A DNA stretch of 64,000 nucleotides, from NCBI GenBank assembly GCA_964498835.1, contig CAZCIX010000002.1:1-64000 (forward strand). Direction: 5' to 3'. The notes beneath the pieces were generated by a model. It worked only from the letters and a program-made list of their open reading frames with translations. It made no database searches and was not told the DNA's origin. Positions 24,181 through 33,073 of the stretch are shown here, in pieces (the stretch's first letter is position 1; the number at the start of each line of letters is the position of its first letter). The position numbers were made by a program, and so were the translations under genes. The stretch comes from JAGKXB01 sp964498835. Lineage in GTDB: Bacteria; Pseudomonadota; Gammaproteobacteria; Burkholderiales; Burkholderiaceae_D.

Positions 24181-26187
24181 ATGGGAGACACTGAACTCTT
24201 TAGCATATTTAAAGAATATGGGCATACAGGGGTGGTGGCGATCTTTTTAGTCGGCATCGCAGTGTATTTTTGGTGGCAGTTTGTTCGGCAGGCAAACAAA
24301 CTGAAAGAGGAGTTACAAAGCGCGCTTGATGCGCTGCAGACCATGAAGTCCGAAGCCAATGGCGGCGACCTCGTGGAACTTGGTCAGATCGAATCCAGGA
24401 CGATGGCGGGGCCGGCTTTGAAGCATCTTTGGCAGGAATACCGCAAGACGCTGCACCCACAGAGAAAGGACGATGAATTTGGACAAAGCCAGATCGTCCG
24501 TTGGCGCGCGACGGCACTCGCCGAAACTTTTTTCACTGAGCAGGCAATCGTCGACAGCCGTTTGAAGACCGAGTTCTTCAAGCACGTGCCAGGCATACTG
24601 ACGGGTTTAGGAATCATAGGTACGTTCTTTGGCCTCATCATGGGGCTAAGCAACTTCGATGTCTCGCTTGATCCGACCAAGGCGCAGGATCAACTCCGCA
24701 ACTTGATTAATTCGGTGGGGCATGCCTTCTGGGTTTCAGCTGCGGCCATTGGTGCTGCGATATTGTTCACATGGATCGAGAAATTCATGGTCACTTCACG
24801 ATATCTACAAGTCGAGGAGCTGCGTGAGCTGATCGACAGTTTGTTCGAGGGTGGCGCGGGTGAGGAATACCTTGAGCGTCTCGTCATCTCATCGGAGAAC
24901 GCTGCCACGCAGACTGCCCAGATGAAGGACTCGTTGGTTACTGATCTCAGAGAGATATTGACGACATTGGCTACGCAGCAGATAGAGGCACAAGCCCAAA
25001 ACGTTGGACAAATGTCGGTCGACGTGGGTAAGGCGATTGCTGACAGCCTCAGCGGTCCGATGGATGCGATCACCAAAGCAGTTCATGGCGTTAGTTCCAA
25101 CCAAGGCGATGCTGTCAACAAGATGCTTACGGACGTGCTGGCGAGCTTCGCAGCGCAGATGCGAGAGATGTTTGGTGGCCAGATGGCGGACATGTCCGCA
25201 CTGATGGTCAAGGCTAGCGAATCCATGCAGGCTACTGCGATTCAATTCGGACAGCTTGCAGCTAACATGGATGCTGCCGGAACCAGTACGGTTGATGCCA
25301 TGGGTGAGCGATTGAGCAAGGCGCTGGAAGCCATGGATGTCCGCCAAGCGGTGATGAACGCCCAGATGGGAGCGTTTGTCGAGCAGATCAAAACGATGGT
25401 TTCGGAATCGCAGACCGAATCCTCGCAGAAGCTCAAAGACACGCTGACGGTGGTGGGCGACCAGGTCGCTGGCGTGGTCGAGCAGCTCAGGAAGCAAGCA
25501 GAACAGGCGGCCGATTCGCAAGGTGAGCGGCACATGCGATTCGAGCAAACCACCGGCCAAGCCATCGGTTCGCTGTCTGGCCAGGTGGAGCAGTTGCTGG
25601 CCCAATCAATGGAAACAAACAAATCGCTGCAAAACACGGTGGCAAGTCTCACCCAGGCTACTGACAAGGCGGTCTTGGGTATGAATTCGGGTGCTGAGAT
25701 GCTTTATGTTGCTGCCACCGATTTCGCTAAGGCAGGCCAAGGCGTGTCGGATACCATGCGAGCATCGGCTACAGCCACCGAAGCCATCAAGGCCGCTTCG
25801 ACCCAACTCACCCTGTCTACCGATGGCGCTCGGGCGATTTTTGCAGATTATGCTAAGACGCGGGATACCTTCGCCATGATGGTTGCGGAGTTAAAACAGA
25901 CCTTCGAAAGTGCTAAACGCGATGCGTCAATGACATCTGAGATCATCGGTCGGATTGAGACGGCGGCCCAGCATCTCGCAATCGCACAGAGGCAGGCGGA
26001 AGAATATCTACATGGTGTCAGCGAGGTCTTGGTTAAGGCGCATGAGTCGTTTCGAGACAATATTGAGGTCACCCTCCGAGAGGGAAATCGGCAGTTCCAA
26101 AACGAATTATCCAAATCGGTCCAGTTGCTCTCCGGGGCGATCAAGAATTTGGGCGATGTGGTTGACGACATTCCAGCCCGGAGGTGA
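24181..26187 (+). CDS. zorA: Zorya protein ZorA (MotA/ExbB-like proton channel with long tail)
   Basis: 668 aa; AAGGAA precedes the ATG. One membrane helix near the N-terminus (VVAIFLVGIAVYFWWQF) and a MotA/TolQ/ExbB core with GILTGLGIIGTFFGLIMGL (about 139-157) and SAAAIGAAILFTWIEKFM. From about residue 220 to the end there is a long Ala/Gln/Met-rich helical tail with repeated polar heptads, as described for ZorA's cytoplasmic tail. ZorA and ZorB form a proton-driven motor that senses phage at the envelope and signals through the tail. G+C is higher than in the flanking genome. Confidence 0.93.
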   Translation: MGDTELFSIFKEYGHTGVVAIFLVGIAVYFWWQFVRQANKLKEELQSALDALQTMKSEANGGDLVELGQIESRTMAGPALKHLWQEYRKTLHPQRKDDEFGQSQIVRWRATALAETFFTEQAIVDSRLKTEFFKHVPGILTGLGIIGTFFGLIMGLSNFDVSLDPTKAQDQLRNLINSVGHAFWVSAAAIGAAILFTWIEKFMVTSRYLQVEELRELIDSLFEGGAGEEYLERLVISSENAATQTAQMKDSLVTDLREILTTLATQQIEAQAQNVGQMSVDVGKAIADSLSGPMDAITKAVHGVSSNQGDAVNKMLTDVLASFAAQMREMFGGQMADMSALMVKASESMQATAIQFGQLAANMDAAGTSTVDAMGERLSKALEAMDVRQAVMNAQMGAFVEQIKTMVSESQTESSQKLKDTLTVVGDQVAGVVEQLRKQAEQAADSQGERHMRFEQTTGQAIGSLSGQVEQLLAQSMETNKSLQNTVASLTQATDKAVLGMNSGAEMLYVAATDFAKAGQGVSDTMRASATATEAIKAASTQLTLSTDGARAIFADYAKTRDTFAMMVAELKQTFESAKRDASMTSEIIGRIETAAQHLAIAQRQAEEYLHGVSEVLVKAHESFRDNIEVTLREGNRQFQNELSKSVQLLSGAIKNLGDVVDDIPARR

Positions 26188-26193
26188 TGAACG

Positions 26194-26913
26194 ATGCTTG
26201 GAATCAAAGTTCCTAAGCGGCGCAGTGGTCGAGAAGATGGCGAAAAACCATTCTGGATTTCATTTTCGGATTTGATGACTGCGTTGATGGTGTTGTTCTT
26301 GGTAGCGATGGCCGTTGCGTTGATGGCGGTTACCCAAGGCTTGCAGCAGATCAAGAAGGAGACCGATGAGCGTGTCAAGACCATTGAGAGCTGCATCTCT
26401 GATGTAAATGCATTGACCAAGCTTGATGAATTTAAGGGTGTTAATGTGCATGGCCATTCCATTGACTTCGGCACCTTAGTCCAATTCCAGGAAAAAGAGC
26501 ACAAGTTCGAAAAGCCTGGCGACGAGCACTTTGTCCGTAAATTTATCCCACATGTGTTGGATGTGGCTCGCTCGGCCAAGTGCGACAAATGGTTAAAACG
26601 GGTCGTGGTTGAAGGTTTTGCGAGCAAGACTGGCGATTACCTGTTCAACCTTAATTTGAGTTATCAGAGATCGCAACGAGTGCTTTGCACCTTGCTCACT
26701 ACACAGCAGCCGGATGCGTTGACAGCCGCTGACCGCAGGTTGATCCAAACGCTATTCCTCGCAGGTGGCTCATCCTTCAACACGACATCCAGTAGTGCAG
26801 CGCTGATGAGACGGGTGGAAATCAAACTCGAATTTCGCGATCTAGGTTCGACCAAGGAGCCACCCCCCGACATTCCATTGGACCCTGGGTTGAGATGCCC
26901 CAACGATCGATGA
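26194..26913 (+). CDS. zorB: Zorya protein ZorB (MotB-like, OmpA peptidoglycan-binding domain)
   Basis: 239 aa. A cytoplasmic basic N-terminus leads to one membrane helix SFSDLMTALMVLFLVAMAV with Asp26, the expected proton-carrying residue of MotB-like stators. The periplasmic part has an OmpA-like peptidoglycan-binding domain (VVVEGFASKTGDYLFNLNLS, QRSQRVLCTLL). It anchors the ZorA5B2-type motor to the cell wall. It starts six bases after zorA and overlaps zorC. Confidence 0.93.
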   Translation: MLGIKVPKRRSGREDGEKPFWISFSDLMTALMVLFLVAMAVALMAVTQGLQQIKKETDERVKTIESCISDVNALTKLDEFKGVNVHGHSIDFGTLVQFQEKEHKFEKPGDEHFVRKFIPHVLDVARSAKCDKWLKRVVVEGFASKTGDYLFNLNLSYQRSQRVLCTLLTTQQPDALTAADRRLIQTLFLAGGSSFNTTSSSAALMRRVEIKLEFRDLGSTKEPPPDIPLDPGLRCPNDR

Positions 26914-28547
26914 TCAACTCACTCACCATCCTTGAAGCCGGGCTAGCGCGATCATTCGCCGGCCCAAAAACTCCCGAGACCTGGTCTGACCCGGCGGAGA
27001 TGGTTCGCGTGCGCGAGCGCGTATATCACGATCATGGCGGGGCAGGCATCGTAGCCGATTCACGCTTGATTATGGAGGCAGTCGCGGAATTTAAGAATTC
27101 TGGAAAGATCGAAAACGATAAATTCCGTGACCTCAAATATGTTTGCCTTGGTATGGGTGCGTTGGATGAGGAAGGGTGGTCTTTGTTGGCGGATGAAACG
27201 TTGCGTGGTGCCGTCGTCCGCATGGTCGAACAGCAACCCTTGACGCATCGACGGCTGCGTTGTTTCCAAGCTTTGTTGTCCACTTATTTTTCGTTTCACT
27301 ATAACGATCAGGAGGCCAGCGAAGAATCGAAAATGGGTTGGTGTGGCCTACGTGGATGGTTGCGGTCTGAGTGTGATCGCATCGTGGAGCTTCTCGACTT
27401 CAGGCCGCCATGGTTAGAGACATTACTGCGATATCCAGAGTTACTGACCAATCAGCCCTGCGACCAGTTCGGCGTTGATCTTCTGCGTGGTGACGCGTCG
27501 GGTTTGAATGATGCTAGAGATGGTTTATCCATCCCGGAAAATTCATGGGTGGTTGACGAGGCTGTGTTTGGTCAAATGAAAGCTGCTTCGAATCTCAAAG
27601 ATACGCCATTCAAAGTTGTGCTTCCCACTTTGCTGGCGATCGTCATGGGGCGAGCTAACGTATCCATCAGCGAGGCGTTGAAGATTCGCTGCGTGGCTCA
27701 TCTGGTATCACGCTATGCTCGTTGCAGTGACCGGCCCGAACAGCCAGCTTTGCGGGATGCAGCGACTACAACAATTGGCAATCCATGGCTTCGGCGGACA
27801 CACTGGGATGCATATGTCCGTGTTGATAGCAAAGCCGACGACCAGGCGCGTGAGATGGTGTTTTTTTGGCTCAAAGAGCGTTTGGTTTCGGACTTTTTTG
27901 AGCTCCTCAGCGCCGATGGAATCAACGACAGGCGGCGAGTGGCCTATTGGCTGCGTTTTGTTCCCTTTGTGGAGGACATGTGGTTTGCGCTGGGCACATC
28001 TGCGTCGACTCGCAAGGGTGGAAAATTCGGCGAATTTCGCGACCGGGCAAAGGGACGTCTTCTTGATTTGGAGGGGACGACGGCGGACAACAACGCGTTC
28101 GTCATGCGCATCGGATCCTACTTGGCTGTCGAGTTCGGTGCGGCCGGCAACGCTTTCTACCTATTTCGATGGGATTCGCTGAGTCCGTCTTTGCTTGACG
28201 CCCTCAATTCGGGACGGGCTCGTCAAGGTGTCCACATTGCCGATTTGAAGAGCGATGACAATGTGGAAAAGCTGCGGCATGGCGATTCGCCCGTCGCATT
28301 GAAGAGCTGGGAACAAAAGTTCGACGACAAATTGACCAAGGTCATCGGGAGAACGCCGGAGGTTCGACCTGCATGCGTGCCGGAGTTGGAAGTTTTGGTC
28401 GCCGACGGTCGTGTCGAAGTGAGTGATCGTCGAGGAGCGGGTGGAGCGCTTTCGATCGGCGAGACTGAACGTTCGTCGCATCTTGCAATGAGATTGCAAG
28501 CACTAGGTTTTTTATACCGGGCCGATCTTGGCTGGTTCAAGGAGTAG
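26895..28547 (+). CDS. zorC: Zorya type I protein ZorC (EH-signature domain)
   Basis: 550 aa from ATG 26895. A second in-frame ATG at 26910 overlaps the zorB stop as ATGA and may be the real start. No catalytic motif is recognised. The segment RRRVAYWLRFVPFVEDMW (about residue 350) is typical of the EH-signature family that defines ZorC. The protein is soluble and largely helical. In Zorya type I it acts with ZorD as the effector recruited once ZorAB is activated, probably binding DNA. The type I call rests on zorC plus zorD in this order. Confidence 0.88.
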   Translation: MPQRSMINSLTILEAGLARSFAGPKTPETWSDPAEMVRVRERVYHDHGGAGIVADSRLIMEAVAEFKNSGKIENDKFRDLKYVCLGMGALDEEGWSLLADETLRGAVVRMVEQQPLTHRRLRCFQALLSTYFSFHYNDQEASEESKMGWCGLRGWLRSECDRIVELLDFRPPWLETLLRYPELLTNQPCDQFGVDLLRGDASGLNDARDGLSIPENSWVVDEAVFGQMKAASNLKDTPFKVVLPTLLAIVMGRANVSISEALKIRCVAHLVSRYARCSDRPEQPALRDAATTTIGNPWLRRTHWDAYVRVDSKADDQAREMVFFWLKERLVSDFFELLSADGINDRRRVAYWLRFVPFVEDMWFALGTSASTRKGGKFGEFRDRAKGRLLDLEGTTADNNAFVMRIGSYLAVEFGAAGNAFYLFRWDSLSPSLLDALNSGRARQGVHIADLKSDDNVEKLRHGDSPVALKSWEQKFDDKLTKVIGRTPEVRPACVPELEVLVADGRVEVSDRRGAGGALSIGETERSSHLAMRLQALGFLYRADLGWFKE

Positions 28548-31500
28548 ATGATGGTTTGGTCGCCGTTCCAATCAAAAAACAAAGCTGTGGCAAGCGACAT
28601 CGCCCAGCCATCCGCCACAGTGTTGGTTTCATGGGATCGCGAAGGCGCACGCTTTCGTTCTGAGCCCGTATTTGACGATTGGCTTTCGTCCCCGATGTCC
28701 TTTGGTGTGGGCTCCGAGCTGGTGTTGCTGCTTCGCCAGCTTGAGGAGGAAGGTTTCGTCGAATTGCATGGCGATGGTGCCAGCCTTCCATGGTCGGCTT
28801 ACTATGCACTGATGGACTCACCAGAACATGGCGGGGTCCTTGGACTCTTGGGGGTGCCCAAGCAAGAGGCATGGAAACCTGTGTTGTCCAGCAGTGGCAC
28901 CCTGGTGGACGCTAATTTTGCCATCAGTATCCAGGGGTGGCTCGATTCCCAGGGACAGCGGCCTAATGGCAATGTCGGCATCAATGGCGCCGTGCTGACG
29001 GCGGGAGGCAAATCGGTGACCCTGCCAGAGGCGGCGTGGCGTATGGTTCAGGCCATCGCTGAGCAGCAAGGCCGGAAGGCTGGTGAGCGCACGCCGGATG
29101 TCAATAAGCGCGATTGGTCGATCATTCGAGGGCATGCCTCCCGCGCTGGTGCGGATTTGACTGACTACTTGCGTAAAACCGTGGTACTAACGCCCGAGCG
29201 ATTGCACATTAATCTTCGTAAGGGTGGCGTGGTCGGCGACAAACTGGTGGAGGTCATGCCGGGATTTGATGGCGCGCCGCCCCGTTGGCTTGAATTGTTC
29301 GATCGTTTCGACACTGTTCCGGAGCGTTATGAGATCCCAGATGGCAATGGCTTGGTGCATGTGTTGCTGTCGGAGCAGGCGCGGACGGTGTTGCGAGAAA
29401 TCAGGCGCATGCCTGGGCGGCGCATCGCAGGGGAGCGGGCCGAGGCATTTGTCCGTAACCCATTCGCGACGCTGGGGCCGGATGCAGCTAAGGTCATTGA
29501 TCCTGAGCAATTCGAGCGTGCGCGTGAGAATGCCGGCATCGTGTTCGCCCGTTTCACCGCGAAGGTGTCGCGCGACGGCACGGGCTGCTTGTATGAGGTC
29601 GCCTTGCTCATTGAGGACATGCTTCTGGGAGTAGCCCAAGTCGACCAAGTGAAGTTTGAGGGGCCAGCCGCGTTGGAGGCCTTCCTCAAAAAGCTCGAAG
29701 CCAAGATTGCGGCTGGCGCGCAGTGCTGCCATTGGGAGGGCTTCGACCTCGAAATTTTGGGTGACACACCAGGCCAGGTGGTGGTGTTACGCGACGCCCT
29801 CAGCGATTGGCAGCGGCCCAATCGTATCAGTGCGGTCGATATCTTCGACTTGTCCAAGTATTCCGAGCGCGTGGGCGGTTTTGGGGTCGAGAAGCCCTAT
29901 TACTCACCTTTCATTGCGAAGAAAAGTGAGGATGCAGGGTGGTTCCCGGAAAACATTGATTTGGGCTTGTGCTTCACGCCAGATGAAAGTGGTGAAACGG
30001 TTGCCCTTGCGCTTGACAACAGGAATCTTGATGCTTTCCGGGAGGAGATCAAGAAGGCGTGTCAAGAGAAGCGCGAAACCTTCGAGTTTCCCGGCTGTCC
30101 TAAGCCAGTGCCAGTCGCATGGGCGGTTGATGCCCTTGAAACATTGGGGCAAGTGCGTGAAGACGTGTCGAATGGATCGTTTGATCCCAAGAAGCCGTTC
30201 ACTCAAGGACGGGCCTTCGAGCGCAAGGGGCTGGTCGTCAAGCCTAATGTAGACGCGTTGGATTACGAGGAGCGGCGCGGAGTGCTTATTGCACTGACTG
30301 AATCTGCTGCGCTGCCATCCACACTGCTCAGCCACATTGAGCTTAAAGAGCATCAACTTCATGGCGTCGCTTGGCTTCAGCATTTGTGGCGTCATTCGCC
30401 TACCGCATGTCGAGGGGCATTGCTTGCTGATGATATGGGTCTTGGTAAGACGATCCAATTGCTCACGTTCATGGCTGCGATTATTGAGCGCGAGCCCGGC
30501 ATCGATCCATTTTTGGTGGTGGCACCTGTTTCCCTGCTTGAAAATTGGAAGGAGGAGATTGCCAAGTTTTTCGTACCGGGTGCGTTGAAGGTTCTTACGT
30601 TATATGGCACGGACTTGGCTTCCAAAAGAGTACCCAAGGCTGCTCTTGATGAGGGATTGATTGAGGCGGGTTCACCCAAATTGTTGTCACGCGGTTGGCT
30701 AGGTTCGGCCAATGTCGTTCTGACGACTTATGAGACGCTTCGGGATTTAGAATTTTCGCTGGCAGCGCAGCGTTGGTCTGCCATGATTTGCGATGAAGCA
30801 CAAAAAATAAAGAACCCTAATGCCTTGGTGACCCGCGCGGCCAAGAAACAAAATGCCAGGATGAAAATCGCCTGCACGGGAACGCCCGTTGAGAATACGC
30901 TGACCGATATCTGGTGCTTGTTTGATTTCATTCAACCGGGATTGCTTGGTGCTTTGAAGGATTTCGGCTCCAAATACCGCAAGCCAATCGAGTCCGAAAC
31001 CGACGAGGAGAAAGCTAGCATTGATGAGCTACGAATTTTGATTGAGCCGCAAAAGCTCAGACGCACCAAGGCGGAAGTCGTCAAGGACTTGCCCAAGAAG
31101 ATTGAGTTCCAGGGATGCCGGGCCTTGCCCTTGTCGCAGCGCCAGCGCGCGTTGTATGCCGATGCCATCGCGCAGTTCAGATCGAGATCGGGCGGACGCC
31201 AGGCGACTGGCATGCAATCCCCATTGGGGTTGCTGCAATATTTGCGACGACTGTGTTCTGATCCAAGGTCACCAGGCCAACTCTCTAATGAGTTTGAGAC
31301 GCTTGCTGATATTGAGAGGCATTCTCCTAAGATGGCATGGATGTTGAGACATCTTCAAGAGATTAAAAAGGCAGAAGAGAAGGTAATTGTGTTCTGCGAG
31401 TTCAAGGATTTGCAACGGACATTGCAGCGAGCTATTTTAGAGCGTTTTGGATTTACTCCTGACGTGATCAATGGTGATGTTTCGGCAGATTCCGCCAATG

Positions 31501-32306
31501 CGCACAATCGCCAAAAGAGGATCAGGGAATTTCAGGATTGTCCTGGCTTTGGTGTGATTCTCCTATCGCCGCTAGCTGTGGGGTTTGGCGTGAACATCCA
31601 GGCTGCTAACCACGTCATCCATTTCACACGGACTTGGAATCCTGCCAAAGAAGATCAGGCCACAGATCGAGCCTATCGTATTGGTCAAGAGCGCGATGTC
31701 CATGTCTATTACCCAGTTGTGGTGGCTGATGATTTCCTGACCTTTGACGCTAAACTCGACAAATTACTCGACGAAAAGCGAGCTCTTGCAAGCGACATGC
31801 TTAATGGAGCGGGAGATATAAGTCCCGCAGATTTTGGCGATTTGGAGGCTCCTGATGGTGGCAATGCATTCAATAATGAGCCATTGACAGCCGATGACAT
31901 TGGCTCACTGGATAGCGATGCTTTTGAGGCCTTTTGCGCATTGTTATGGAATAAGATGGGCTATTCACGGACCATCAAGACCAAGCGTATTGGTGGTGTT
32001 GATGTTGTGGCTATCAAGCACAACGAAGGTGTGTTGATCCAATGTAAAAGTTCAATTCTCGAAAACAAGGAACTTGGTTGGGAAGGTGTCAGAGATGTCT
32101 CTGCTGGGGCAGCTGCATATGTCGCTAGATACCCGGGAATTACTTTTTCCATGCTGGCCATCACCAATCGACGCTTCAATCAGGCGGCGAGGCGCCAAGC
32201 TGAGGTGTTGAAAGTAGAGCTGATCGAAGGTGATTGGCTTGCTGAAATGCTTGCGCGTTATCCGATGAAGCGAGGGGAGCTTGAAAGGTTTTTACTTGCC
32301 AGTTGA
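28548..32306 (+). CDS. zorD: Zorya type I protein ZorD (SNF2 helicase with C-terminal Mrr-like domain)
   Basis: 1252 aa, GGAG upstream of ATG 28548. A long N-terminal region without known motifs (1-590) precedes a Swi2/Snf2 ATPase: LLADDMGLGKTIQLL (Walker A, about 625), CDEAQKIKNP (about 747-756), ACTGTPVENTLTDIWCLFDF, and QATDRAYRIGQER (about 1037-1049). The last 130 residues carry a restriction endonuclease/Mrr-like fold with GGVDVVAIKHNEGVLIQCKS (D...QxK catalytic pattern, about 1149-1168). It is the expected nuclease effector. Hand counts show 60-67% G+C in some 60-nt lines before 31.2 kb and 38-48% in lines after it. Confidence 0.92.
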   Translation: MMVWSPFQSKNKAVASDIAQPSATVLVSWDREGARFRSEPVFDDWLSSPMSFGVGSELVLLLRQLEEEGFVELHGDGASLPWSAYYALMDSPEHGGVLGLLGVPKQEAWKPVLSSSGTLVDANFAISIQGWLDSQGQRPNGNVGINGAVLTAGGKSVTLPEAAWRMVQAIAEQQGRKAGERTPDVNKRDWSIIRGHASRAGADLTDYLRKTVVLTPERLHINLRKGGVVGDKLVEVMPGFDGAPPRWLELFDRFDTVPERYEIPDGNGLVHVLLSEQARTVLREIRRMPGRRIAGERAEAFVRNPFATLGPDAAKVIDPEQFERARENAGIVFARFTAKVSRDGTGCLYEVALLIEDMLLGVAQVDQVKFEGPAALEAFLKKLEAKIAAGAQCCHWEGFDLEILGDTPGQVVVLRDALSDWQRPNRISAVDIFDLSKYSERVGGFGVEKPYYSPFIAKKSEDAGWFPENIDLGLCFTPDESGETVALALDNRNLDAFREEIKKACQEKRETFEFPGCPKPVPVAWAVDALETLGQVREDVSNGSFDPKKPFTQGRAFERKGLVVKPNVDALDYEERRGVLIALTESAALPSTLLSHIELKEHQLHGVAWLQHLWRHSPTACRGALLADDMGLGKTIQLLTFMAAIIEREPGIDPFLVVAPVSLLENWKEEIAKFFVPGALKVLTLYGTDLASKRVPKAALDEGLIEAGSPKLLSRGWLGSANVVLTTYETLRDLEFSLAAQRWSAMICDEAQKIKNPNALVTRAAKKQNARMKIACTGTPVENTLTDIWCLFDFIQPGLLGALKDFGSKYRKPIESETDEEKASIDELRILIEPQKLRRTKAEVVKDLPKKIEFQGCRALPLSQRQRALYADAIAQFRSRSGGRQATGMQSPLGLLQYLRRLCSDPRSPGQLSNEFETLADIERHSPKMAWMLRHLQEIKKAEEKVIVFCEFKDLQRTLQRAILERFGFTPDVINGDVSADSANAHNRQKRIREFQDCPGFGVILLSPLAVGFGVNIQAANHVIHFTRTWNPAKEDQATDRAYRIGQERDVHVYYPVVVADDFLTFDAKLDKLLDEKRALASDMLNGAGDISPADFGDLEAPDGGNAFNNEPLTADDIGSLDSDAFEAFCALLWNKMGYSRTIKTKRIGGVDVVAIKHNEGVLIQCKSSILENKELGWEGVRDVSAGAAAYVARYPGITFSMLAITNRRFNQAARRQAEVLKVELIEGDWLAEMLARYPMKRGELERFLLAS

Positions 32307-32397
32307 GAAGGTGTATGGGTGAATTGGGATGAGTGTGATGATGTCGTTGAATTAACCTTATTTTTGCAGTTGAAAAAGGCCTAATATCCCAACGTAA

Positions 32398-32422
32398 TAG
32401 GCATTAAACATATTAATGCCTA
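32398..32422. repeat. 10-bp inverted repeat downstream of zorD
   Basis: TAGGCATTAA, five-base spacer, TTAATGCCTA: a perfect dyad in the 310-bp interval between zorD and dgkA. There is no T-run, so it is a poor intrinsic terminator. It may be a protein-binding site belonging to the vanished toxin module that follows, or a weak hairpin ending the zor transcript. Confidence 0.5.
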
Positions 32423-32462
32423 ATTTAATGAGCAAATTTTCAATTCCTCCCGAAGTGGACGA

Positions 32463-32598
32463 CCGAATCACCCAATCAGCGCTCTACATGGCAAAGCACT
32501 AGAAGCGTCACGCCGCCCAAAACGCGCAGGTAAGCCTCGTAAGACAGACGATGAATATGACTCCTGAACGCAAAGCCTATGTCTACATTCAATTTACC
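32463..32598 (+). pseudogene. Remnant of a hipBA-like toxin-antitoxin module
   Basis: Two overlapping frame fragments. One reads ALHGKALEASRRPKRAG and KPRKTDDEYDS, ending in TGA 32565-32567, as expected of a basic antitoxin C-terminus. The other starts at ATG 32551, overlapping that stop, and reads MTPERKAYVYIQF, which matches the conserved N-terminus of HipA kinases (YVYIQ). After about 16 codons homology stops and the frame runs into dgkA. The hipA start is the stronger half of this claim; the hipB half is inferred from position and overlap. Confidence 0.5.
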
Positions 32599-32616
32599 CA
32601 TAAAAAAGAAAACAAC

Positions 32617-33012
32617 ATGAACACCTCAAACAACCCAAACAAATTCAAAAGCCAAGCAGGCTGCCAACGTATTTTTAAAGCTTTTCGCTATTCCATCGAA
32701 GGGTTAAAAACCGCTTGCAAAAGCGAGCATGCGTTTCGTCAGGAGTTGGTATTGCTGATTGTCGGTGCGATTGTGGCTTTGTTGTTGCCAGTTTCCATGT
32801 TGCAAAAACTCCTATTAATCGGCACGTTGGTGTTGGTGTTGATTGTTGAACTGCTCAATTCTGCAATTGAGGCGGTGGTGGATCGTATCTCGTTGGATAC
32901 GCATGTTTTATCCAAAAATGCCAAAGACTTTGGTAGCGCGGCGGTGTTGTTGGCTTTATTGCTGGCGATGGCGACTTGGGGTGTGATTGTGTGGCCTTTG
33001 ATATTTGCTTGA
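32617..33012 (+). CDS. dgkA: Diacylglycerol kinase
   Basis: 131 aa from ATG 32617. A longer in-frame start at 32551 would add the HipA-like remnant and is rejected. Three membrane helices. Family motifs are AFRYSIEGLKTACKSEHAFR at the N-terminus and the signature VELLNSAIEAVVDRIS, with Glu/Asn residues for Mg-ATP. It recycles diacylglycerol to phosphatidic acid at the inner membrane. It marks the return to core genome at the right side of the island. Confidence 0.93.
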   Translation: MNTSNNPNKFKSQAGCQRIFKAFRYSIEGLKTACKSEHAFRQELVLLIVGAIVALLLPVSMLQKLLLIGTLVLVLIVELLNSAIEAVVDRISLDTHVLSKNAKDFGSAAVLLALLLAMATWGVIVWPLIFA

Positions 33013-33018
33013 TCTACC

Positions 33019-33057
33019 CCGTCGTCGTTCCCGCGGGTTGAGGCAGGGATCCAGTGA
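33019..33057. repeat. Half copy of a REP-like element
   Basis: The stretch contains CGTCGTTCCCGCGGGTT, then AGGCAGGGATCCAGTG. It matches the left arm of the elements at 40919 and 44991, but the right arm is missing. Confidence 0.7.
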
Positions 33058-33073
33058 TTTTTTAATCTCATAT

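Noticed and set aside
24889..25605. Long minus-strand frame inside zorA
   Set aside because: It is an antisense shadow of a high-G+C coding region; His/Leu/Arg-rich with no domain.
29187..29732. Minus-strand 181-aa frame inside zorD
   Set aside because: Antisense shadow of zorD, no ribosome site or family similarity.
32551..32616. N-terminal extension of DgkA
   Set aside because: The extra 22 codons resemble a HipA start, and DgkA is full length from 32617.
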